Positions 54,801-64,000 of a stretch of DNA of 64,000 bases are shown here, one piece after another. The position numbers and the translations under genes are program-made. Under the pieces are notes generated by a model. It made no database searches. It had not been told where the DNA came from and worked only from the letters and a program-made list of their open reading frames with translations. The stretch comes from Parapristionchus giblindavisi. Its lineage: Eukaryota > Nematoda > Chromadorea > Rhabditida > Diplogasteridae. The stretch is from assembly GCA_943737045.1 (NCBI GenBank), contig CALSFV010000088.1:1-64000 (forward strand). Direction: 5' to 3'. How positions within the stretch are numbered: the stretch's first letter is position 1; each line of letters opens with the position of its first letter.

Positions 54801-57800
54801 TCTCTGTATCGTTCTATTCGCCGTATGCAATGCTCAACTCGGATACAACTTCTACGGAGGACCCAGAGTGGTAAGCCCATTCCTACCGTATTCAATTCAT
54901 ACCGTAATCATTCCAGTTGACCGCCAATTCATTCTACCAATACTACCGTCCCTATCCCTCGATGCTTGCCTACCCCGGAATGGCTGCCCCTGCCCCCATT
55001 GTAGCTGCTGCCCCAGCTGTCATTGGATAGATTATCGATTGATCAGTGATCTACCACTTATAGTCTCTCTTTCTCAATGAGATACTACCATCCGCTTCCA
55101 TTCATATCAATCAATACTGGTCCAACCTCGACTCTTTCATCAAATCAATCAATATATTGATTAATTCGAACGATTATTTGTATATATCATTACCATCGAC
55201 TTTGCCACCCTACTGTATAAGGGTCAATAAACCATTTTCACAATCAACTACGACGAATAAATACAAAATAAATAAATATAAACATACGCATTGTCATCGT
55301 AATCTGAAGTAGTCGAGAGGGTCAAAGGCGTATAGCTAGGATCAGTCCGTAATCGTCGAATCTAAAATATGATCTTTGATCTTTCTGCAGTATAGTTTAT
55401 TCAGTCTTACCATCTCTTTGAATTCGCTCCTCTGCCTCACTCCAATCATTCGAAGCTCTGCCACATACGATTCATGAGTATACTGAATATAAGTCTATCA
55501 TAAAACTGATGGTTGATTCCATCAAGGCAATTAATATTTTACTGAAACATGTAAGTGCCTGGTGGGGCTCGTTGCAACATCAACTATAGAGTATTCCTCC
55601 ATTTACTGTCGTCTAATCGTGAGAATACTCACCATCTCCTCTTCCTCCCCTCATCATCTACGTTTCAAGTATCACTCTCACTTCTATTACATCAACATTA
55701 TCTTCACGTGAGAAAAAATAACCAGAGGGACAACAGATAGAGATGAAGAGACAAACAAAATACGAGGAAAAGAATGTGTCTATCTCTCATCGTGTGTAGA
55801 ATAGTGTTCCATATGATAGACCGCCATGATACTATCTCCTCATCTCTATCTCTCTACCTTCTGAATCCCTCTCCATCTCTTCCTTGTCTCTATCATCATC
55901 TAGATCATCCAGACTACTCATCCCATCTCATCACTATCACTGTCTACACTCCATTCACACCAGATCAATGATATCCGATACTCATCTCAACAAGATCATC
56001 ATCAAGTTATCCGATCGAAGATCATGATGAATCAAGCTACTTTATCAATAGACGTACCATGAAGCACATTATTACTTAATAGTTTTATTGTTACAATTAT
56101 TTTAAATACATGCATGCATATCACTCCTGTACATAGATTTACTTACTAAATTAATTAATAGATCTACTCTCAAAAGATACGAGAAGAACGTGAAATGTGA
56201 GACTCAAGCAAGGAAAGACAAAGGAGGAGTACAATGAGTAAGATCATGGTAGGATGTCAAGTAGTTGACATTCACTCTCAGTCACAATCATCTTGAGTAC
56301 ATCTATAGTTACAGTATCTACTCTCATACTCTACTAGAAAAGAAAGTGATAGGTAGACCAGTAGTTATCCACAATTTTCCACATTAGTAATCCAGAGTTC
56401 CGTACCAAAAAAATAGGGTCATAAAGATGTTTAGTTAGTCGCATATCATTGTACTCTTTCGCCTCTAACATTGATACCCACATGAAGCTAAAGAGGGTAC
56501 ACCATATTGACTACCAATGCCCATTGCCTTTCAGTGTTGTCGGTTTGACCGAGAGACCTCTTCCGACACTTGGTCAAGAGGAAGTGAGAGTTTCATCTTC
56601 TATCTCATCATCATTATCTTCTTCATCTTTTTCCCAGTCTAATCTATGTGTTCTGAGCGATGATCATCTCTTTTCATACAATGAAGAAGTCTTCGAGAGA
56701 AGAATGAAGAACTTGTTGGCACATCTCTTGACCTACCATTCTCTCCCTCTGCCCCCTCCATTTCTCCCTCTCCCTCTACCTCCCCTCCCTCTGCCTCCTC
56801 TGTCTCTCTAATCAAGATAGCATGAAATACTCCCGCGTAATCCACTTAAATCTTAACTATCTATCTTCATCCTCTCTTAACACTTCGACCGGCAACAGGA
56901 AGGAATAGTTACTAATAATTTATCCACTCTACCTACAGTAACCTAATAGTTAACGATATCAAAGGGAACAAAGGATTACTCATCTATATACTATTTCAAC
57001 AACTAAGAGATCGATGACAAACAATTATCTACAGTAATTGAATAGTAAACGATCACTTATGAATCATAGACTATGATCTACTGAAATAATCAGTCAATAA
57101 TATTGATACTGTAACTAAAGATCAAAGATCATAAAGACAAACTAACCCTCATTTCTTCATTCAATCTACTCAATTCTTTCAATTCTTCTCCTCCCATAAC
57201 ATTGGATTTATCCATTAATTCTTCAGCTTTTCTTCTCAATTCATCTAATTCACTGTCACGAAGACGAATAAGAGAGGCTACCTAGATATGATGCACGATT
57301 AAAGGGAACGTAACCTCTCTCAATGGTCTCTTCGACGCGCAATGTTTTCTCCTTGTTAGAGAACAGAGAGATAGTGTGCGCAATGAAGAGACCATTGAGA
57401 GAGGTAACACTTCCTTTAACAGATCAGAATGATTGAAAAGTCATTATGTTTAGCTACAGCGGCTTGATTAAATATTGGACTATTCACTGAATAATTATGG
57501 AGGAAATGAAACGACATAGTGACAGGACAACTGCTATTCGTACATTATGCGGTCTTGTTATGTATCTACGCCATCACGGCATTTTGGAAGAATTTTTGGA
57601 ATACATGCAATATTTATATCATTTATATTTCATATACGCCAAAAATGTGCACACTACACAAGTTATATAGACGAGTCCGTCGCCGTTATGGCGTGGACTT
57701 ATCTTTTCACTATATGAAACATATTTCTAGTTTCTCTTAATCCAATATTGATAATTAAGTAAGTGATAACCTCCGTGGCCATTTCTGATTCTCTCTTCAT

Positions 57801-58702
57801 TAATGCATCAACACGAATAGGATCACATTCTCTCATTACTCTACTAAATGAATCAGCCAATGATACTGCTTCTGATAACGAATCTGTCTCACTCTGCAAA
57901 GAATAAAATTGATCATTTTAAAATTATTACAAAATAATAAAGTTCAAGCCATCTACTCGTCATAATTTTGCATACTTTAGAAACCAATTCGAAATTCACG
58001 TATGAAGTTTCAATTGTGTCAATTGAATTGATAAACATGTTAGATCTCTTTGTAAAAAGACAACGTGGATAATTCAAACAATTAATTTGTTTGCTGATAA
58101 TACCTTATGTAGTGCATTATTCCATCTATTGATATCAATAGATCTTCCTTCTCTTATTGATTCTTCTATTACTCTTTCATCTCTTTCTTCTTCCATTTCC
58201 TCTTCTTCTCTACGAATGAACAATTCCAATGTTGAGAGTAACTCTTAATGTTCATTCATTACGTTAAAATCAATCCGCATCATATAATCTCTCATCCAAT
58301 CAATGTAAAAGGTATGCTTTTTTCCATGCAAATACAGTAAAAATCGATATATGCAGCATAAATATACAGTAATCTCTAATTACCGTACCTTGATGGAACA
58401 TCGGATGGACATCTTGTGTTGATACGATGTGTGCCATGTATTCAGCTGAATCGGAATGACATGGAAGAGGGATCGGAATCTCACATGACACCTTCAATTT
58501 AATCAATCGATAAATATATCGATAATTACATTTAAAGAAAAATTGTCCATCAATAAATTAATTAAAGATTGAATCAGGGACGATTTACAATGAGCGTGAT
58601 CAATCGATAAACTACGATATTCTACCGTACCTCCTTGGTTATTTCTCCTTGTGATAGTAGAGTACGGAAGGAAGCGATTCGTGTGGTGTCCGTATCCACC
58701 AT
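51814..58702 (-). CDS. FERRY3: FERRY3 / C12orf4 homologue (DUF2362), 16 exons, ~513 aa
   Basis: FERRY3 is a subunit of the five-member FERRY complex, a Rab5 effector that links mRNAs and ribosomes to early endosomes. Sixteen exons join in phase: 58631-58702, 58389-58491, 58104-58207, 57771-57893, 57147-57281, 55411-55482, 55288-55361, 53692-53765, 53403-53500, 53250-53334, 53007-53130, 52721-52796, 52469-52524, 52317-52419, 52083-52154 and 51814-51984. The N-terminal third is followed by a coiled coil (residues ~95-180, RLRDSELDELRRKAEELMDK). The conserved C-terminal half carries LEESFTIYLGAQLKTMHNAR, ARMCERSTELHFDSLESQL, IGDVYTTRHSNMGNVH, IIYHLVVDEAEEQGDMNSR, HPYLNGLRNIIRM and KRAELVFKCVKGYFME. 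Length (513 aa) is close to the human protein (~552). The ATG at 58,702 lies 209 bp from the stop of the upstream ECH-like gene. One exon junction (58,207) needs acceptor CGTAGAG. Confidence 0.85.
54240..54545. repeat. (GA)n / GAGATGATA purine repeat in a FERRY3 intron
   Basis: Purine tract with short tandem units (GAGAGAGATGGAGAGATGAT). It lies just upstream of the nested secreted-peptide gene and inside the FERRY3 intron 53,766-55,287. Confidence 0.85.
54610..54620 (+). promoter_or_regulatory. TATA-like box of the nested gene
   Basis: AGTATATAAGTG lies about 65 bp upstream of the ATG at 54,679, a plausible TATA box position given a short leader. Confidence 0.5.
54679..55030 (+). CDS. Small secreted Tyr/Pro/Ala-rich peptide, 70 aa, nested in a FERRY3 intron
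   Basis: Three exons, 54679-54692, 54786-54870 and 54917-55030, join with matching phases, good GT-AG sites and a TAG stop. Residues 1-21 form a classical signal peptide (MIANILRLCLLCIVLFAVCNA; cleavage expected after CNA). The ~49-residue mature part begins QLGYNFYGGPRV, contains YQYYRPYPSMLAYPGM and ends in an Ala/Pro tract (APAPIVAAAPAVIG). There is no Cys, so no disulphide fold. The composition resembles short nematode secreted, cuticle-type or YGG-containing neuropeptide-like proteins, but I cannot assign it. The gene has its own TATA-like box and an AATAAA at about 55,226. It lies wholly within the 1.5-kb FERRY3 intron 53,766-55,287, on the opposite strand. Confidence 0.8.
55226..55233 (+). 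terminator. Polyadenylation signal of the nested gene
   Basis: AATAAA in GGGTCAATAAACC about 195 bp after the stop codon of the nested gene. Confidence 0.5.
57300..57420. mobile_element. Foldback MITE in a FERRY3 intron, ~120 bp
   Basis: Left arm TAACCTCTCTCAATGGTCTC TTC and right arm GAAGAGACCATTGAGAGAGGTTA are inverted, with outer AAAGG / CCTTT. Located in the intron between the exons 57,771-57,893 and 57,147-57,281. Confidence 0.8.
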
Positions 58703-58911
58703 CCTCGATTACCCTTAATTATTGATTTATTAATACAATCAACTGATCGAAAAGGGGGCAGGGATACAATAATCCGATACGATCAATCAATAAATACACG
58801 ACACGGATGAGGTAGATCAGGGCATTTCACGGGCGATAATACATGTAATCGATAATATACAGAAATATACAGTCAACTATCTACAATTCCTAGATATGTA
58901 CAAAGAATAGA

Positions 58912-59956
58912 TCATTCCCCAATGAATTTAGGCTTTCTCCTTTCGAAATGTGCAGTCATTCCTTCCATTTTATCTTTAGTACCAAACGTCATTCTGAATA
59001 GTTTACTCTCTAATACAAGTCCTTCTCTTAGACTAGTCTCATATGAATGATCTACTGCTTCTTTGACCATTGATTGAATCAGGGATGATTTATCTCCCAA
59101 TCGATTACCCAGGCTGACACCTTCCTTCAGTAGACGATGGATTGGAATCACCTAAAGAATATGTCGATAAATTCAGATTACAGTACCCCTAGTTACAGTA
59201 CCTTGGAGATGAGTCCTGCTTGTTTAGCATCACGAGCAGTGATGGGTTCACCAGATAGAATCATCTCCATAGCTAGACTCTTTCCAATTGAACGAGGAAG
59301 ACGTTGTGTTCCACCCAGACCGGGAATACATCCTTTCAAGATCTGTGTATATTGATTGATTAATATAGAATACTTCAGGTGATAAAACTTACATGATCCA
59401 TAGCAAAGGTCGACCGATCAGATGCATAGACGATATCACAACTGAACGGTCACATTATCGCTCGATATCACAAATTGATTAAAAAAACCTGATTGCCATT
59501 TCTGTAAGGATTCCCGCCAGATCGCCATCGACAAGAGCTACGGTAGGTTTGAGGCAACGAGCAATCTGTCATCAAGTATTGATTATATTATTGATCAATT
59601 GATAGTTAACTGACAGTATCATAGCGATGAAGGAATCCTTCGGTGTATGATTGAGAGAATGAATCTGATGAGGATGGAAATGTGGAAGGCCACGAAGAAG
59701 TGAAAGCGATTACAGTGACACGAATGGACGGATCGATATCAGATGAAGATACAGTATCCATTAGCTGATGAGAATAATTGAAATCTAAATGAAAGAAGCA
59801 CGAACAAACCTCGAGAAGAGATATATCACTGGCAGACGCCTTAGGGGATATCATCGCGACATCTTTCCTGTCTCCCAACTTCTCAAACGAAACTGTTGGA
59901 TTTATTGAAGCATAGAATCGTCTCTGACAGAGTCTACACAATGATAGAGCGATCAT
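58912..59956 (-). CDS. Divergent enoyl-CoA hydratase/isomerase-family protein, 6 exons, 267 aa, catalytic residues changed
   Basis: Exons 59810-59956, 59615-59764, 59489-59565, 59393-59441, 59202-59342 and 58912-59151 join in phase; stop TGA after KFIGE. The N-terminus ([17 protein letters not shown]) resembles a mitochondrial presequence. The second half is clearly crotonase-family and closest to mitochondrial short-chain enoyl-CoA hydratase: [59 protein letters not shown] and a C-terminal [18 protein letters not shown]. However, the oxyanion-hole Gly next to the first catalytic Glu reads Ile (LAGILTE), the usual AGADI loop is replaced by Ser-rich sequence, and the second catalytic Glu position (normally PEI/L) reads DHI. 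The first Glu (TEMAISCD) is kept. It is therefore probably not a standard hydratase; another reaction or a non-catalytic role is inference. Confidence 0.8.
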
Positions 59957-60550
59957 CTGTAAACAATTTTGGCCATTACGAGTTGAATATGAATATTTGA
60001 CGGCATAGCATTAGAGAAATACTATTACTCACGACTAACGAGTTCAAAGGTAAATAGGGGTGTTAAAACAAGTAAATAGAATTTAAAAAATAATAAATTT
60101 AAATAAATATTTTAAAGAACTTTGTTAAAAATTCAGGATGAAAATTCATATTAACAAAGTCTTGAATAGAAATCACCTGATTTAAATTATTCATTTACGG
60201 TTAACTACAGTAATCTTCATTTTCTTACGCTCCGGAGACGCGCTTATTCAAACTCGTTTCTGCGTTGCTATCGCTAATTTTGCAGCTGTTCAGTGTTGCT
60301 AACATCTGTGATACTCCCAGTTTAATTCTCTGTTATCTTTTCGCGAACACTGACCGTTAAAAAAAGAAAAAAAGCTACTTCGGAAACACTTTATTTCGTA
60401 TTTCCTCTTGCCACTTTGCACTTTTGATGGTGTGACTTGAGTATGTTTATTCACTCTTTTACCTTATCCATCTTTATTGTGAACATGCTTCATGTTATCA
60501 AATAACTCCATTGTTCTTCCAGGGATAATAAACCTTCACACGGCGGAAAA
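59957..60550. promoter_or_regulatory. Divergent promoter region between ECH-like and SNW genes
   Basis: The two genes start back to back 594 bp apart. The interval is AT-rich on the ECH side and includes GC-containing sequence near 60,230-60,260. No TATA box or RNA gene is evident. Shared bidirectional control is inference from layout. Confidence 0.4.
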
Positions 60551-63500
60551 ATGTCGATGAAACTTACCGAGTGAGTAACTTCGTTGGTTTATGCCTCTAA
60601 GATCTTTATTGGTTTCTTTTTTCATTTCAGACTTCTTCCTGCTCCTTCAGCAATCACAGATGAGTATTCATCAGTACGACGAGATCCATGGTTCCGTGGA
60701 AAGGAAGAATCAATGGGATTAGTAGCTGCTGTGAAGGAACCACCACGATATGGGCATCGTCAGGGATATAAACCCAAAGTTGCCGAGGTTTGTAATATAA
60801 CTAAATATTTAACTACATGAGACTCGAATTTCTTAGTAATATGGCCCACGCACCACGTACTTTTCTGTTTTGAGTTTTGGATCAATTATATCAGCAGTTA
60901 ATTTAATATTTGACAGGATTTTGGTGATGGAGGAGCATTCCCCGAGATTCACTCGGCCCAATTCCCTCTTGGTATGGGATTAGAGAGAAAGGGAAAGAAT
61001 GACAAAACTGTTGCACTTCAATTTGATGGAGAAGGAAAACTGAGACACGATGCTATTGCACGAATTGGACATGGAAAGGATAAGGCTCGTTTATGTCTCA
61101 TATTTATTTATTCAAACATATTTAATTTTAAAAAAAATGGAAAAGCATTTATTATGGTTTTTTTATTATGAGCATAAATACTGACCATTGTGCTGTTTAA
61201 GATGATCTCTTTCAGATTGTATATACGAAACTGTCTGATATGAAGGCGAAGGTAATCGATGAAGATGATGAAACATTCCATAAACCAGATGAAGAATCGA
61301 TCAGAGATATCACTGAAGCTACCAGAATGGCTTTGGAGAAAATCACCAAGGGCAAGGTTGGATATTATTATATTTAAAAAAATAAATATTTTATTCATTT
61401 GAATGTGCACTTTTACGTTTTGTTCGCTTCTAAATTTAGAGGTTTGCTTAATAAAAATATCTTGTAATCTATATTAATAACACTGCTGCAGAAGTATTAC
61501 TTATAAAATATAATCTAATTTTAAATTAATATTCAGGTAGAATCAGCCCTTCCTGTTCGTCATGCGGAGAAGCAAGCCCCAGCTCAATTCATTCGATACA
61601 CTCCTAGTCAACAATCAGGAGCTGGTGGATCACAACAGAGAATCATTCGAATGGTTGAAGAACAGAAAGATCCTATGGAACCACCCAAATTCAAGTATGT
61701 TGTCATTGATGAAATATATAATACAATTTAATCGGTTCCGTCTTTTTTGCGCTGTAAAACTCAAAATTAGGCGGGGTCCGACGGAAATTTTAATGCCTAT
61801 TTATTCATAGCCGGTTCGGACAATTTTTTAAATAATTTTGGGGGTCGGCCAACTTTGACAGACAAGATGTTTTTACAGACCACTGTAACCGCCAGGGAAT
61901 ACCTAACTGACCTGAGTTGTCAATCAATAAATATTAATTAGATTATATTTATTGATTAAATTTAGAATCAACCAGAAGATTCCAATGGCTCCTCCATCCC
62001 CACCTGCTCCAGTTATGCATTCTCCTCCCAGAAAAGTTCGTTTATTATCGAATATCGATTTTTAAATATTTTTCTATTCAATTTTATTGATAATTTCATT
62101 AATCTCTTGTGTAGTATTAATTATTACAGACTACTGTGAAAGATCAAACGGATTGGAAGATTCCTCCATGTATCTCTAACTGGAAGAACCCTAAGGGTCA
62201 GAATTATGCTATTGTATTTTATTTATTGGTTTATATTAATTAATTAATTAATACGACTCTTCATTTAATCAAAATTATGGTAGTTATTCTTAAAATATTC
62301 GGCTGATTTGCACCATTATTTGTTTCCTTCTCATTTCAGGTTTCACGGTCGCTCTGGATAAGAGATTGGCCGCAGACGGAAGAGGATTGCAGCAGGTATA
62401 CTGTAGTTTTCAATCCAAATTGATTGATTAATTTCAATCGATCAATAATATGTTCTATTTGCAGCAACACATCAACGAGAACTTTGCCCGTCTCTCAGAG
62501 GCCCTGTACATTGCTGATCGTCAAGCTAGAGATGCTGTTGAACAGAGAGCAATGCTTGAGAGGAAGATTGCACAGAATAAGAAGGTACGGTATAATATTG
62601 ATTGGTACTGTAGATTGGATATACTGGTCATTGTGTTAATACAGTAGCTTGAATATGCATATTTTAATTGTAAATATTAATTTAAATACTCTAATAATGA
62701 TGATCTATTCAGTCGGAACAAGAAGAGAAGATGCGTGCTATGGCATCAAAGGCTCGTGCTGAGAGAGCAGGAGGTCCACGTGTGAAGGAAGATGATGAAG
62801 CTGCCAAGGAAAGAGATGCTATTCGGTTAGTTTGTACACTTTGGCAGAGCTATACTGTCAGAAGCTCCCGATGATGAATATTATGTAATTGTGAGACACG
62901 AATGCACCATGGTCGTATATCGGGTATCAAATTGCGATCATAGCAGATACTTGTTGATTTTCGGTTTCAGAAAATGTTTTTCCATGTGTTTTTTTTGAAA
63001 ATGCAATGGGAAAATTGTCCACAACAATTAATTATAACAATTCAGTCGTGATCGTATGGATGATGTACGAAAGGAGAGAAATATCAGTAGAAATCGACCA
63101 GATAAGGCTGATAGACTCAGAAAGGAGAGGGTTAGTTAAATAGATTATTATTTATTAAATATTATTAAAATATATGAAAACCTTGATGAAGCTTATGAAT
63201 GTTTCATTAAAAACCATTTGATTACATGGAAAGGCTTTTATGAGCACGTTAGACCAGTACACTTGTAAGGGTATTGTACGAATACACCAGTCATACATGG
63301 GCGATCATTGCAACTGGAAAGTAGAATCGGGTGGGTGGGACGGAAATATTTTGAGCCTATTCAAATATTGATTAATTCCAGGAGCGTGATATCTCAGAAA
63401 AGATTGTACTCGGTCTACCGGATACTAAGGCCCGAACTGGAGAGACACAATTCGATCAGAGATTATTCGATCAATCAAAGGTATCGACGACTTATGTTTA

Positions 63501-64000
63501 TATTATACTTTCTTGGTGTACTTGTATCCTTGGTGATTTTAAGTTTCGCAAAAAATATTTTTTCACTTGACTTTTGAAAAAAAGCAATCGTAATCATCTT
63601 CAATGTGTTAAAACAATTGAGTAGTGATCGTATTTTTGGTAATATATTTTATTTTTCTCTTTTATTATAGGGTCTTGATTCGGGTGCAATGGATGAGGAT
63701 ACATACAATCCATATGATAAGGCATGGAGGACTACTGATAATATTCAACAACATATCTACAGACCAGGTGAGATCATGTTTCTACTTCTTCTTATATTAT
63801 TGTTTCTCCATTCCATCCCTTGTTCTATTATCTTTTGCCTTGCTGACATCACTCTCAACAATGTTCTATCCTTTTTGATCTTTTCAATCTCTTTCTTTGT
63901 TGCACTTATTAATCATCAATTCTTCCTATTATTAATTGCGCCTTTAGCCATTTTCTAGTGTCTGATTCATTTAGAAGGAAGGAATTATAGAGAATGATAA
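60551..64000 (+). CDS. SNW1: SNW/SKIP domain splicing and transcription cofactor (partial, 3' end outside window)
   Basis: SNW1/SKIP (Prp45 in yeast, skp-1 in C. elegans) is a spliceosome component of the activated NineTeen-related complex and a nuclear receptor/Notch coregulator. Thirteen exons are visible: 60551-60570, 60631-60787, 60917-61084, 61216-61356, 61537-61694, 61966-62035, 62130-62196, 62340-62395, 62465-62584, 62713-62825, 63046-63130, 63382-63480 and 63671-63767, giving ~450 aa. Landmarks: LLPAPSAITDEYSS; GYKPKVAEDFGDGGAFPEIH; GKLRHDAIARIGHGKDK; the SNW motif CISNWKNPKGFTVALDKRLA then ADGRGLQQ; a basic/acidic helical region; and the C-terminal DTYNPYDKAWRT block. The intron after 61,084 seems to start with GC instead of GT. 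The last ~80 residues should lie beyond 64,000; a short continuation from 63,975 would stop almost at once and is probably not the true exon. Confidence 0.93.

Noticed and set aside
63975..64000. Continuation of the SNW gene after a TTTAG acceptor
   Set aside because: In the required phase it would add only about seven residues before TGA, removing the conserved SNW C-terminus, so the real exon is probably beyond the window.

Overview
The window is eukaryotic, AT-rich, intron-dense DNA. Short introns (many 43-100 bp), TTTCAG-type acceptors, frequent TACGGTA/TACAGTA motifs in introns, closely packed same-strand genes and many small foldback elements suggest a nematode, most likely rhabditid-like. 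That is inference; nothing in the window names the species. All gene models below were assembled by hand from splice sites and reading phase.

Layout. (1) 1-11 kb: purine tracts (GGAGAG/GA), a non-autonomous hAT element, a LINE fragment, and two plus-strand genes of unknown function: a Ser-rich protein (3526-5447) and a Cys-rich single-pass membrane protein (9388-10994). (2) 11-16.6 kb: sequence that recurs at 33-38.8 kb and, inverted, at 38.9-42.7 kb. It includes tandem ~0.8 kb units carrying a tRNA-like sequence. (3) 16.6-18.2 kb: an array of ~120 bp TACGGTA-containing repeats between direct repeats, with a TA-flanked MITE inside. (4) 18,982-25,867, minus strand: a 22-exon zinc-finger gene whose N-terminal half is an internal duplication at exon level; its introns are loaded with MITEs. 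(5) 26.7-48.6 kb: segmental duplications. A complete TTLL5-like tubulin glutamylase gene lies at 45,031-50,662 (minus). A truncated copy (29,021-32,478) is joined to a second copy of the 3' part of the membrane-protein gene (32,534-34,112), which is followed by a multi-kb inverted repeat (35,370-42,698). (6) 50.7-64 kb: a conserved gene block. On the minus strand are a divergent enoyl-CoA hydratase-like gene (58,912-59,956) and, 209 bp downstream, a FERRY3/C12orf4 homologue (51,814-58,702). A small secreted-peptide gene is nested on the opposite strand inside one FERRY3 intron. Divergently transcribed on the plus strand is the SNW/SKIP splicing cofactor (60,551 to the window edge).

How the genes relate. 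SNW is a spliceosome and transcription cofactor, FERRY3 an endosomal mRNA-transport subunit, TTLL5 a tubulin-modifying enzyme. No shared pathway is evident. The ECH-like/FERRY3 spacing would fit an operon. The most unusual content is the young duplication landscape: near-identical copies differ by discrete insertions and deletions, which expose recent small transposons, a same-site swap of two unrelated foldback elements, and a frame-restoring intron.
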